Origin: an uncultured Clostridia bacterium
Lineage (GTDB): Bacteria; Bacillota; Clostridia; TANB77; CAG-508
Length of the DNA stretch: 10,009 nucleotides
Direction of reading: 5' to 3'
NCBI GenBank assembly: GCA_947632745.1
Contig: CANRQH010000047.1
Location: forward strand, 1 to 10,009
This document shows, piece by piece, positions 1-7,152 of the stretch. The position numbers and the translations under genes are program-made. Under the pieces are notes generated by a model. It did no database searches, had not been told where the DNA came from, and worked only from the letters and a program-made list of their open reading frames with translations. Positions within the stretch are counted from its first letter, which is position 1; the number at the start of each line of letters is the position of its first letter.

Positions 1-296
1 GAGACAGAATGTGCGAGCTAGCTTATATTTTTAAAGATGAAACTGACCCTATTAAAATACGAGCTTTAAATCAATGTGCAAGAGAACTACTACTTGCTCA
101 AAGTAGCGATTGGCTTTTTATTATAACAAACAACACTATGGTAGATTATGCACATAGAAGAATAAAAGACCACATTGGAAGATTTACTAGACTTTATAAT
201 GAATTAAAAGAAAATAATATTGATGAAAAATTTTTAAATGAAATTGAGCAAAAAGATTTAATTTTTCCTGATATTGATTACAAAATTTATTTATAA
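1..296 (+). CDS. GH57-type 1,4-alpha-glucan branching enzyme, C-terminal end (partial)
   Basis: The reading frame is open to the left edge of the window, so this is the tail of a longer gene that starts outside. About 97 residues are visible. The stretch RALNQCARELLLAQSSDW, followed by a segment ending FPDIDYKIY, matches what I know of the C-terminal helical region of the GH57/DUF1957 family, which contains prokaryotic 1,4-alpha-glucan branching enzymes of about 520 residues. These enzymes cut alpha-1,4 chains and rejoin them as alpha-1,6 branches in glycogen. The catalytic GH57 barrel lies upstream and cannot be seen, so activity is inferred from the tail alone. The stop is TAA. The first of two 31-bp repeats starts at the very next base and probably serves as terminator. 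Confidence 0.85.
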   Translation, partial: DRMCELAYIFKDETDPIKIRALNQCARELLLAQSSDWLFIITNNTMVDYAHRRIKDHIGRFTRLYNELKENNIDEKFLNEIEQKDLIFPDIDYKIYL

Positions 297-358
297 TGTC
301 CAATTGGGACCGGTTCTTTTTTGTACATGTTCAATAGGAACCGGTTCTTTTTTGTACA
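297..358. repeat. Two tandem copies of a 31-bp repeat, terminator-like
   Basis: Two adjoining copies, 297-327 and 328-358, agree at 28 of 31 positions. Each contains a palindromic core (GACCGGTT or AACCGGTT), then TTCTTTTTT and TGTACA. Because the core is its own reverse complement, the copies can also pair with each other: about 10 bp form between GGACCGGTTC in copy 1 and GAACCGGTTC in copy 2, followed by a T run. This would make a rho-independent terminator for the branching enzyme gene. The core is more GC-rich than its surroundings and resembles the short interspersed repeats with GGGACGGTTC-like cores that I associate with REP-type elements in Firmicutes; that link is inference. Confidence 0.8.
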
Positions 359-430
359 TTGGTATATTTTTTTCTTTTTTTGTATATAATTTTTTTATAT
401 ATATTTAAAGAAAAAGGACTGGTGTTTAGT

Positions 431-598
431 ATGGATATTAATCGTGTTAATTCTATTTTATCTAATGATGATAAAGTTGATGTTTTTTATAACAATAGAC
501 TCGTTTGGATTCAAGGAGTTTCAAACAATAAAGCTAAAGTTGGCTTTGTTGATAATTTTGAAGAAAAAGATGTGGATATTCAAGATTTGTATGAATAA
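431..598 (+). CDS. sspH: Small acid-soluble spore protein, H type
   Basis: This 55-residue protein starts MDINRVNSIL and carries VDVFYNNRLVWIQGV in the middle and VDIQDLYE at the end. That is the SspH family layout (a start like M-x-I-x-R-A, then V-x-Y-x-G-x-P-V-W-I, then a V-x-x-L end), and the length is close to the usual 59. SspH-type proteins are minor SASPs made in the forespore. The ATG at 431 is chosen from the family start. An in-frame GTG at 422 lies nearer the weak ribosome site AAAGG (413-417), so a start three codons earlier is possible. A longer open frame from 359 is T-rich and has no coding character. A possible forespore-type promoter (GTATA near 362 with an AT-rich -10 near 382-390) is too weak to call. 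The gene runs into a two-way terminator shared with glyS. Confidence 0.85.
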   Translation: MDINRVNSILSNDDKVDVFYNNRLVWIQGVSNNKAKVGFVDNFEEKDVDIQDLYE

Positions 599-631
599 AT
601 AATTTGCAAAAATTCATATTTTCTTTTTAAC

Positions 632-706
632 AAAAATAATAGTTTTCTTTTGGGTGGTACTCCTTGTAAAGGCAACCCCCCACCTGCAAAGAAAACTATT
701 ATTTTT
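632..706. terminator. Two-way terminator between sspH and glyS, with a structured 37-nt loop
   Basis: The arms 632-650 and 688-706 pair perfectly over 19 bp and consist of A/T-rich sequence around TAGTTTTCTTT. T runs follow on both strands, so it can end transcripts of both convergent genes. The loop (651-687) is 22 of 37 G+C, far richer than its surroundings. It can fold further: GGTGG (653-657) with CCACC (680-684), and inside that CCTT (662-665) with AAGG (669-672). Confidence 0.85.
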
Positions 707-711
707 TATAA

Positions 712-2106
712 TTAAAATTCAATTTTTTCTTTAATCCATTTTTCAACTTCGTCTATTGGAATACGTATTTGCTCCATTGTGTCTCTATCTCTTACAGTTA
801 CTTGATTATCTTCTAGAGTATCAAAATCTACTGTTATGCAGTATGGAGTTCCAATTTCATCTTGTCTTCTATAACGTTTTCCAATTGAACCTGTTTCATC
901 AAAGTCACACATAAATGTTTTAGATAATTTATCATGAAGCTCTAAAGCTTTTTCAGATAATTTTTTAGATAATGGCAAAATTGCTGCCTTGTATGGTGCT
1001 AAAGCTGGGTGCATATGTAAAACTGTTCTTGTGTCCCCATCTTCTAATTTTTCTTCTTCATATGAATCACACAAAAACATAAGTACTAATCTATCTACTC
1101 CAACAGATGGCTCTATTACAAATGGTACGTATTTTTCTCCTGTTTCAGGGTCTTGATATGTTAAATCTTGTTTAGTTGCTTCCATATGTCTTGATAAGTC
1201 ATAGTTTGTTCTATCTGCAATTCCCCATACTTCTCCCCATCCAAATGGGAATTTATATTCTATGTCTGCTGTTGCTTTACTATAGAAAACTAATTCTTCT
1301 TTTGAGTGATTTCTAAATCTTAAATTTTCTTTTTTTGCACCTAATGAAAGTAAGAAATTCATGCAAAGCTCTTTCCAATATTCATGCCATTCTAAGTCTG
1401 TATCTGGTTTACAGAAAAATTCTATTTCCATTTGTTCAAATTCACGTGTTCTAAATATGAAGTTACCTGGAGTTATTTCATTTCTAAAAGCTTTACCCTG
1501 TTGGCATATTCCCATAGGTAATTTTCTTCTTGTTGTTCTTAATACATTTTTGAAGTTAACAAATATACCTTGAGCAGTTTCTGGACGTAAATATATTTCT
1601 GATTTTGCATCTTCTGTAACTCCTTGGAAAGTTTTAAACATTAAATTGAATTTTCTAATGCTTGTGTAATTAAGTTTTCCACAATTTGGGCACACTATGT
1701 TATTATCGTTTATATATTTAACTGTTTCTTCATCTGACCAACCATCTGCAATAACGTCTAATCCGTTTTTTGCTGCCCATTCTTCAATTAATTTGTCTGC
1801 TCTATGTCTTGTTTTACACTCTTTACAATCTATAAGTGGATCAGTAAAACCTGCAACGTGTCCTGTGGTTTCCCAAGTTTTTGGATTCATAAAAATGGCT
1901 GAATCTAACCCAACATTATATTTGTTTTCTTGTACCATTTTTTTCATCCATATTTTTTTTATATTGTTTTTAAGTTCAACTCCAATTGGTCCATAATCCC
2001 ATGTATTAGCAAGTCCACCATATATTTCTGAACCTGGGTATATATATCCTCTTGCTTTGCAAAGATTAACTATTGTTTCCATCGATTCTAACATTTTAAA
2101 CTTCAT
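712..2106 (-). CDS. glyS: Glycyl-tRNA synthetase, dimeric single-chain type
   Basis: This class II enzyme charges tRNA-Gly with glycine using ATP. The 464-residue frame has every expected part. The N-terminal core contains PGSEIYGGLANTWDYGP (24-40). Two likely zinc-binding pairs are CKEC (94-97) and CPNC (139-142). RPETAQG is at 174-180, motif 2 with FRNE at 207-210, and motif 3 EPSVGVDR at 332-339. A C-terminal anticodon-binding domain follows from about residue 365 (LAPYKAAILPL). This is the alpha2 GlyQS form, not the alpha2beta2 form. The start is uncertain: the first ATG (2106) lies right against AAAGGA, while ATG 2094 (460 aa, MLESMETIV) is 12 bases beyond it. Near residue 115 the codons AAC GGA contain CGGA out of frame and are read normally, which is a useful control for the shift sites elsewhere. 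The leader is only about 75 nt, too short for a T-box. Confidence 0.97.
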   Translation of the reverse strand: MKFKMLESMETIVNLCKARGYIYPGSEIYGGLANTWDYGPIGVELKNNIKKIWMKKMVQENKYNVGLDSAIFMNPKTWETTGHVAGFTDPLIDCKECKTRHRADKLIEEWAAKNGLDVIADGWSDEETVKYINDNNIVCPNCGKLNYTSIRKFNLMFKTFQGVTEDAKSEIYLRPETAQGIFVNFKNVLRTTRRKLPMGICQQGKAFRNEITPGNFIFRTREFEQMEIEFFCKPDTDLEWHEYWKELCMNFLLSLGAKKENLRFRNHSKEELVFYSKATADIEYKFPFGWGEVWGIADRTNYDLSRHMEATKQDLTYQDPETGEKYVPFVIEPSVGVDRLVLMFLCDSYEEEKLEDGDTRTVLHMHPALAPYKAAILPLSKKLSEKALELHDKLSKTFMCDFDETGSIGKRYRRQDEIGTPYCITVDFDTLEDNQVTVRDRDTMEQIRIPIDEVEKWIKEKIEF

Positions 2107-2187
2107 TCCTTTCTAGCTTAACTTGGAAAGCACACAGTAAAAAAGTAAAAAGTTTTTTCCTTATTATTTCTTATTGTGATGTTTTTA

Positions 2188-2216
2188 GTTATACCATATT
2201 TTAATTTTCTTATCAA
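2188..2216 (-). promoter_or_regulatory. Sigma-A type promoter of glyS
   Basis: Read on the - strand: -35 TTGATA (2216-2211), a 17-base spacer, then -10 TATAAC (2193-2188) preceded by TG one base away, which gives an extended -10. It lies about 80 bases upstream of glyS and points at it. No other gene start lies between. Confidence 0.75.
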
Positions 2217-2253
2217 GTGTAAACTAAAAATTTCTTCAAAAATTTTTATTATA

Positions 2254-2474
2254 CTGTTACTATTAACTATTTACAATTTCGAAATTAATAAAATTTGAGT
2301 AAAAGCGCTGGAGTGCTTTGAGCCAGAAATTCTTACATTTTTTATGGAAAGAGTTCAAGCTTGCCTTGGAAAGGAGCCATAAAAAATGTGTAGAATTTCT
2401 GTGAAAAAGTAAAGGACAAAGTTTTTTACTCAAATTTTATTAATTACGAAATTGAAAACAGTGACTAATAACAT
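2254..2474. repeat. 221-bp near-palindromic element, MITE-like
   Basis: The outer arms 2255-2304 and 2424-2473 are reverse complements at 44 of 50 positions. An inner pair, 2325-2347 and 2377-2400, matches at 23 of 24 with one extra base. A central 29-nt tip includes CAAGCTTG (2356-2363). The two strand segments between outer and inner arms (2305-2324 and 2401-2423) do not pair well. TA dinucleotides flank both ends, as a mariner-type insertion would leave, but TA is common in this DNA. It has no open frame. It sits 6 bases after the CNNM-CBS gene stop and just upstream of the glyS promoter, so it could also act as a terminator or a structured RNA. It accounts for most of the 374-base gap between these genes. 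Confidence 0.8.
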
Positions 2475-2480
2475 TATATA

Positions 2481-3771
2481 TTATATATTTTTACATGCCT
2501 TTACACTTAATATTTGTTTATCTTTTACTCTTTCAATTTTATAAGTTACTTTTTCGGTCTCAACTACTGGTTTTTCGTTGTCTTTTGGAATTCTATCTAA
2601 TTTTTTCAAAAGATATCCAGCTAAAGTATCAACTTCTTCCTCTTCTATTTCTATATCTAAAATTTTCTCAACATCATATAATGCAATACTTCCATCTAAC
2701 ATATATGTGTTTGAATCTACTTTTTTATATTTTGCTGTTTCTTTATCATATTCGTCATAAATTTCTCCAACTATTTCTTCTAAAATGTCCTCCATTGTAA
2801 CTATTCCAGCAGTTCCACCATATTCGTCTAATACAATTGCTATTTGCTTTTTATTTTTTCTAAGTTCTTCAAATAATTCATTTACCATTTTGGTTTCAGA
2901 TACAAAATATGCATCTTTTATTAAATTTTTAATTTTGGCATTTTTATTTTTTGTTGAAAGTAAAATATCTTTTATATATACTATTCCCTTTATATTATCT
3001 ATACTTTCGTCATATACAGGTATTCTGCTATATCTTGTATCTGCAGATAATTCTTCTATTACTTCTGAAATACTTAAATTCATATCTAATGCAAAAACTT
3101 TATTTCTTGGCACCATTATTTCTGTTACTACTTTGTCATTAAACTCAAATACATTATTTATCATTTCTTTTTCTTCTTCTTCAATAGTGCCTTTTTCTTC
3201 CCCTACATCTACCATCATTCTTATTTCTTCTTCTGTAACATTTTCTTCTTCTTCACCTGTTACTCCAAACATTTTTGATACTATATTTGTGGAAAAAGTT
3301 AAAAGCTTTACAAAAGGTGCAGTGATAACTGAAATTAGTTTTATTATTCTAACTGTTCCAAATGCTATTTTTTCATAGTATTTCATTGCTAATCTTTTTG
3401 GTACAAGCTCTCCAAATACTAATGTAAAATATGATAATATTATAGTAATTACTACAATAGAAATTCCTTGCCATGTTCCAGTAGATACGCTTGGAACTAA
3501 TTCATGTAATTTTGGAGATAATATACTTGCGAATGTATCTGATGCAAACGCACTTGATAAAAATCCTGCAAGTGTTACACCAATTTGTATTGTTGCTAAA
3601 AATTTGCTAGGGTTTGTTAACATCTTTTTTATAGATTTTGCTTTTTTGTTTCCGTTCTTTTATTTGTAATTCAATTTTTGCTTCATTTAAAGATATAAAA
3701 GCTATCTCTGAAGCTGCAAAAAATGCATTTATTAAAATTAATATTATTAAAATTATTATGCTATATATCAT
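2481..3771 (-). CDS. CNNM/DUF21-CBS-CorC_HlyC membrane protein, read through a +1 shift
   Basis: This is a membrane protein of the CorC/HlyC-CNNM family, linked to Mg2+ or other divalent cation transport. It is split between two frames. The 5' part, from ATG 3771, gives 39 residues with the first membrane helix and FFAASEIAFISLNEAKIE. Skipping one C at 3654 joins it to a 390-residue frame that continues EGNKKAKSIKKMLTNPSKF. Total is 429 aa, normal for the family. Further membrane segments and GELVPKRLA belong to the DUF21 part. A CBS pair follows, with MVPRNKVFALD and EYGGTAGIVTMEDILEEIVG. The last 80 or so residues form a CorC_HlyC domain. The segment just after CGG fits the family only in the shifted frame (EGNKKAK against the usual EGNKRAK), so the shift lies at CGG and not at the A6 run ten codons later. 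A TGA six codons before ATG 3771 rules out a longer start. It is the last gene of the leftward group. Confidence 0.9.
3651..3657 (-). other. +1 shift site at CGG, codon 40 of the CNNM-CBS gene
   Basis: On the - strand the bases read GAA C GGA AAC. In the starting frame the codon is CGG, and that frame ends at TAG 15 codons later. Skipping the C gives Glu-Gly-Asn, which matches the conserved EGN of the family. The extra base does not extend a homopolymer, so a run-length sequencing error would not explain it. Confidence 0.7.
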
Positions 3772-3795
3772 AAATTTTTCTTGACCTCATTTCTA

Positions 3796-3895
3796 TCTTT
3801 ATATTCATCTAAGGTGATGCTTTTTTTCTTAAATCCCCAAAAACATCATTTTTTTCTTTATATTTATCTAAGATGATGCTTTTTTTCTTAAGTCC
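3796..3895. repeat. 41-bp direct repeat, two copies 59 bp apart
   Basis: Copies at 3796-3836 and 3855-3895 agree at 38 of 41 positions. They share a core TGATGCTTTTTTTCTTAA. The second copy overlaps the stop codon of the GT2 gene by one base, and the first lies 24 bases upstream of the CNNM-CBS start. A local duplication of the 3' flank of the GT2 gene is the simplest reading. Confidence 0.8.
3839..3883 (-). terminator. Possible terminator of the GT2 gene
   Basis: On the - strand AAAAGCATCAT (3883-3873) can pair with ATGATGTTTTT (3849-3839), 11 bp with one G-U pair, across a 23-nt loop and ending in T's. One arm is part of the direct repeat. It may be partial, letting some transcripts reach the CNNM-CBS gene. 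Confidence 0.45.
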
Positions 3896-4800
3896 TAAAG
3901 CATCTTTAAATATATTTTCTTTAATAATTGTTTTACATTTCTTACTTTTATATTTTTTGATATTTTTCTTTTTTTTAATTCTTTTGTGTAAAATTCTTTT
4001 TCTTCTTTATCTAAATCCTTAAGTACTGCTAACATTGAATTTGTGGCAAATATTGCTAAATTTTCTTTTGTAATTTTTGATATATTCATATCTTTTGCTC
4101 TTTTTATTAAATTATCAAAATGTATTAACTTATCTTGTAATTTCTTTTTATTTTTTTCTTTATTATTATTTCTCATTATGCTATTTTCAGTTTGAACATA
4201 ATAATATTCATATTTATTTAATGAAACCATGCTTTTGGCACTTAAAATTATTAATGGCATTGTTGCAAAATCTTCATGGTATGTTCCATTAGGAAATTCA
4301 AGCATTATTTCTTTTTTTATTGCATAATTCCACAAGCAATCTATAAAATTGTCTTTTCCAAATAATTTGTTAAATCCTTCTTCTCCTGTAACTTTTTCAA
4401 AATATGCACTTTTGGGAGCTTTTAAAATTTCTTTGTTTTCTCCTACAAATAGTGGATTCCATTTTATTAAATCAATTTTTTCTTTTATATAGGGTTCAAT
4501 ATCTTTTAGTAAATCTTGTGATACATAATCATCTGCATCTACAAAAATTATATATTCTCCAGTTGCCTTTTGCACTCCATAATTTCTTGTTTCTGCTACT
4601 CCTGAATTTTCTTTATTATAATATTTTATTTTTTCGTTTGACTCAAGCTCTTGAATTAAATTCTTTGTATTGTCTGTTGAACCGTCGTCTACAATTATTA
4701 TTTCATATTCAAGACTTGTCTCTGATTGCTTTAATATTGAGTTAATCGTATTTTGTATTGTTTTTTCGGCATTATATGTTGGTATTATAAAACTAATCAT
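3895..4800 (-). CDS. Family 2 glycosyltransferase
   Basis: This 301-residue GT-A fold enzyme probably adds a sugar from a nucleotide donor to a surface glycan or cell wall polymer; donor and acceptor cannot be told. It opens MISFIIPTYNAEKTI, then has VDDGSTD (37-43) in the nucleotide-binding part and FVDADDY (86-92), whose DxD binds the metal and sugar nucleotide. GTYHEDFATMP (172-181) holds the likely ED catalytic region. The C-terminal third is Lys-rich with no membrane helix. The start at 4800 is well set by AAAGGAG (4812-4806) five bases before it. It follows the GT4 gene by 64 bases and is probably co-transcribed with it. The stop is TAG. Confidence 0.93.
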   Translation of the reverse strand: MISFIIPTYNAEKTIQNTINSILKQSETSLEYEIIIVDDGSTDNTKNLIQELESNEKIKYYNKENSGVAETRNYGVQKATGEYIIFVDADDYVSQDLLKDIEPYIKEKIDLIKWNPLFVGENKEILKAPKSAYFEKVTGEEGFNKLFGKDNFIDCLWNYAIKKEIMLEFPNGTYHEDFATMPLIILSAKSMVSLNKYEYYYVQTENSIMRNNNKEKNKKKLQDKLIHFDNLIKRAKDMNISKITKENLAIFATNSMLAVLKDLDKEEKEFYTKELKKRKISKNIKVRNVKQLLKKIYLKML

Positions 4801-4864
4801 AAATACTCCTTTTACTTCAACTAATTATATAATTTTTACGATATACCGCTTCATTTTATACAAT

Positions 4865-5939
4865 TTAATCAAAAATTTTTTCTATTTTTTCTAATATTTC
4901 ATTATTATATTTTGCTGGGTCAAACTTTTCTGCTATGAAACCCTTTTCAATATAATTTTTCATTGCTTTGTATATTTCTTCTTCAGTCTTTCCGGGTAAC
5001 TATTCCATATTTATTTTCTATATCTATTTTGCTGTCTGATACATCTGTTGTAATAATTGTTTTTCCTAATATTAAACTTTCTATAAAAACTACTGGATAG
5101 CCTTCAAAGTCTGATGACATAAGTAAACAATCACTTTTTTGTAAATATGGATATGGATTTTTCTTAGGTCCAATAAAAATTATATTTTTTGTATCTTTTG
5201 CTTGCTCTTTATAACTTTTAGTGTCTTCTCCCTCTCCTACAAATAAAACTCTAAATTTATAGCCTTCTTCATTTAGCTTTTTTGTAGCTCCTATAATTCT
5301 ACTTAATCTTTTTTGTTTTTCATCATGTCTACCTAAATTTATAAATGTTATAATATCTTTATTTTCTTTAAAATCACTAATTTCTTCATTTGCCTTTTCT
5401 TTTATTTTTTTATAATCTATTAAATTATTGCATTTTATGCATTTATTATTTTCATTTGGAAAGTTTTTTATAAAAATATTTTTGTCATTTTCAGAAACAA
5501 ATATTACTTTTTTAAATTTTTCTACATTTAGCTTTTTAAAAAAGTTTTTGTATTCATTTTCATCGTTATTGTAAAAATTCATGTAATCATTATGTACCCA
5601 TAAAATACTGTTTTTGCTTGCACATCTTGCAACAAATGACGCCGAATAACTATATGTTGCATAACATACAGAATAATCAAATTTATTTTTGTATTTTATT
5701 TTAAAAATTTGTTGTTTTAGAAAATTACACATTTTTCTTATTATTTTTATTTTGTTATTATTTGGCGTGTATGTAATAATTTTTATATTTTTAGGAACTT
5801 CTTCTAAAAATATTCCCTGTTTTTTTTCTAAAACTAAAGTTATTTTATATTTTTCATGTATATTTTTTAATAATGTAATTAATGCTGTTTCTATTCCACC
5901 AACTTCTAAAGCATATGCTGAAAATAGTATTTGCTTCAT
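4865..5939 (-). CDS. GT4-like glycosyltransferase, read through a +1 shift
   Basis: This GT-B fold enzyme likely transfers a sugar in surface glycan synthesis. The first frame gives 315 residues from ATG 5939. GGIETAL (14-20) forms the N-terminal glycine loop. FVSEND (147-152) lies near the domain link. LGRHDEKQKR (202-211) and VGEGED (234-239) belong to the donor domain. EGYPVVFIE (279-287) is the EX7E motif of GT4. The frame then hits TGA straight after TRKD. Skipping one C at 4994 continues GIVTGKTEEEIYKAMKNY and ends EKIEKIFD at a TAA at 4865, total 357 aa, which supplies the C-terminal helix the family needs. The ribosome site AAAGGA lies about 12 bases before the start. It is 98 bases downstream of recX and 64 bases upstream of the GT2 gene. 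The two glycosyltransferases probably act on one product. Confidence 0.88.
4991..4997 (-). other. +1 shift site at CGG, codon 316 of the GT4-like gene
   Basis: On the - strand the bases read ACC C GGA AAG. The starting frame has CGG at codon 316 and ends at TGA three codons later. Skipping a C gives Thr-Gly-Lys and opens 42 more residues with a family-like helical end. The C run (CCC) means an extra C from a sequencing error is possible at this one site. Confidence 0.65.
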
Positions 5940-6037
5940 TTTTATACTAAATTCCTTTCTTCGTTTTCATTTTTTATTAAATGAATTATTTTTATATCTT
6001 ATATTTTACATTTTTTTATAATTCAATATTTTATAAT

Positions 6038-6490
6038 CTATTTTTTTAAGGTTTCAAAGGCTTCATTAATATTGTCTTGTTTATAGCCTTTTTTTATTAA
6101 ATAATTTTTAATTTCAAAATCTTCTAAATCTTTCTGCTTTTTTAATATAATATTTGAAGCTGAGCTAATTTCATATTTTGTTAGTTCTTCTTTGTTTTCA
6201 TAAAAATAATCTTCTATTAAATCTTTTTCTAATCCTTTTGCAATTAGTTTGTATTTTAGTTCCATAATAGACATATTTTTTAAATTTTCAAAATTGTTTA
6301 TTGTTTTTCTTATGTATTCATTATCATTTATGTATTTTGCTTCTTTTAAATACTCAATAACATCTTCTAATAAATTTTCTTCTATTTCGTTTTGAAACTT
6401 AGTTCTTACTTCGTTTTCTGATCTAGATTTATATAGTATGTATTTTAAAACTTTGGTTTTGGCTTTGTCAAACTCTTCTATAGAGTACAT
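6038..6490 (-). CDS. recX: Regulatory protein RecX
   Basis: This 150-residue, fully helical, charged protein modulates RecA by binding its filaments. RecX signs are an early KVLKYILYKSRSENEVRTKF segment, then VIEYLKEAKYINDNEYIRK, a middle repeat with MELKYKLIAKGLEKDLIEDY, and a last repeat with IKNYLIKKGYKQDNINEAF. These are the family's three-helix repeats. Length is at the short end of the usual 150-210 residues. The start at 6490 follows GAAAGGAAAG by about ten bases. A five-codon ATG...TAA reading just upstream is probably chance. recX heads the leftward group with its own promoter. No recA is in the window. The stop is TAG. Confidence 0.88.
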   Translation of the reverse strand: MYSIEEFDKAKTKVLKYILYKSRSENEVRTKFQNEIEENLLEDVIEYLKEAKYINDNEYIRKTINNFENLKNMSIMELKYKLIAKGLEKDLIEDYFYENKEELTKYEISSASNIILKKQKDLEDFEIKNYLIKKGYKQDNINEAFETLKK

Positions 6491-6538
6491 TTATTTCTTT
6501 CCTTTCATAAAATTTATATTCTACTTTTTATATGTAAT

Positions 6539-6568
6539 ATTTTAACACATAACTTACATATTTTACAA
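6539..6568 (-). promoter_or_regulatory. Likely promoter of recX and the leftward group
   Basis: On the - strand: -35 TTGTAA (6568-6563), an 18-base spacer, then -10 TAAAAT (6544-6539) with TG one base before it. It lies about 50 bases upstream of the recX ATG. It stands back to back with the promoter of the rightward gene at 6668. Confidence 0.55.
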
Positions 6569-6596
6569 GATTTTTATTTTTTTTATGAAAAAAATA

Positions 6597-6625
6597 TGGA
6601 CAAATTTTATATTTTTTGCTATGAT
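6597..6625 (+). promoter_or_regulatory. Promoter of the linker protein gene at 6668
   Basis: The -35 TGGACA (6597-6602) and -10 TATGAT (6620-6625) are 17 bases apart, with TG one base before the -10. The gene starts 42 bases further on, after AAGGAGG (6654-6660) and a 7-base spacer. Confidence 0.7.
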
Positions 6626-6667
6626 ATTATTTGTAAATCTAATGAGAAAACTTAAGGAGGTATATTT

Positions 6668-7102
6668 ATGTCAAAATTAGTAAAAATATTATTAATACTT
6701 ATGTTAGCTATATCACTTTCATATGGTTATTGTTATGGAATTGATTTAAATTTAACTCAAAATGAAAATACTGCAACTTCAAATCAAGATGCTAATACTA
6801 GTAGTAATGCAAATAACTTACCTAATAGCAATGATGCAAATACTGCAACTAATACAAATACCACTACAAATACTGATACAAATACAAATTCTGGTATGGG
6901 CACTAATAGTAATGCTACAAGCCCTTCAAATAATGATGATACATTATTTTCAAATACATCTTCTACTGTAAGTAGTGTTTCTAATTATTCAGACTCAAAC
7001 ACTTCAACAATCACAAACATAATAAACATTGCTTTAATTGTAATTGGTATATTATTAATATTTTTCGCAATCGCAATTTTAATAAAAATAAATGGTCGTT
7101 AA
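6668..7102 (+). CDS. Secreted or membrane-anchored protein with Asn/Thr/Ser-rich linker
   Basis: I do not recognise a family. The 144 residues have three parts. Residues 1 to about 24 form a signal peptide (KLVKILLILMLAISLSYG). About 90 residues of low-complexity Asn, Thr, Ser and Asp follow, with runs such as NTNTTTNTDTNTNS. The last part is a membrane helix near 115-138 (IINIALIVIGILLIFFAIAI) and a short basic tail, KINGR. The expected layout is an extracellular flexible linker tied to the membrane at its C-end. The ribosome site AAGGAGG with 7-base spacing and a good promoter support a real, well-expressed gene. The next gene has the same layout with a different linker, so the two may have related roles at the cell surface. 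There is no lipobox and no sorting motif of LPxTG type. Confidence 0.8.
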   Translation: MSKLVKILLILMLAISLSYGYCYGIDLNLTQNENTATSNQDANTSSNANNLPNSNDANTATNTNTTTNTDTNTNSGMGTNSNATSPSNNDDTLFSNTSSTVSSVSNYSDSNTSTITNIINIALIVIGILLIFFAIAILIKINGR

Positions 7103-7109
7103 TAATTAT

Positions 7110-7152
7110 AAAAAGAACTCAAATTATTTTTTAATATTTTGGGTTCTTTTTT
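7110..7152 (+). terminator. Terminator after the linker protein gene
   Basis: AAAAAGAACTCAAA (7110-7123) pairs with TTTGGGTTCTTTTT (7138-7151) with one G-U pair, around a 14-base AT loop, and ends in a T run. It begins 7 bases after the stop. Confidence 0.85.

Noticed and set aside
297..358. A CRISPR array
   Set aside because: The two copies adjoin directly, with no spacers, and no cas gene is near.
652..660. GGGTGGTAC resembles the T-box antiterminator core, close to glyS
   Set aside because: It lies on the + strand beyond the 3' end of glyS, which runs the other way. A T-box must precede its gene on the same strand, and the rest of the T-box is missing.
1361..1996. Open frames on the + strand opposite glyS
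   Set aside because: They are antisense shadows of a well conserved gene, with no family match and no ribosome sites.
2495..3378. Several + strand open frames opposite the CNNM-CBS gene
   Set aside because: They are Leu/Phe/Ser-rich translations of the antisense strand of an A-rich gene, with no support as genes.
3624..3635. AAAAAAG as a dnaX-like slippery site for -1 frameshifting in the CNNM-CBS gene
   Set aside because: The two frames differ by +1, not -1, the run is out of phase for A-AAA-AAG slippage, and the nine codons before it already fit the family only in the shifted frame.
4983..4985. Read-through of TGA (TGA as Trp) to explain the broken GT4-like and dxs genes
   Set aside because: Reading past the TGA in the same frame does not restore family sequence; only a frame change does. 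TGG is used normally for Trp.
3895..5939. A full capsule or exopolysaccharide locus
   Set aside because: Only two glycosyltransferases are present, with no flippase, polymerase, or sugar-nucleotide genes, and recX and a CNNM-CBS gene lie on either side.
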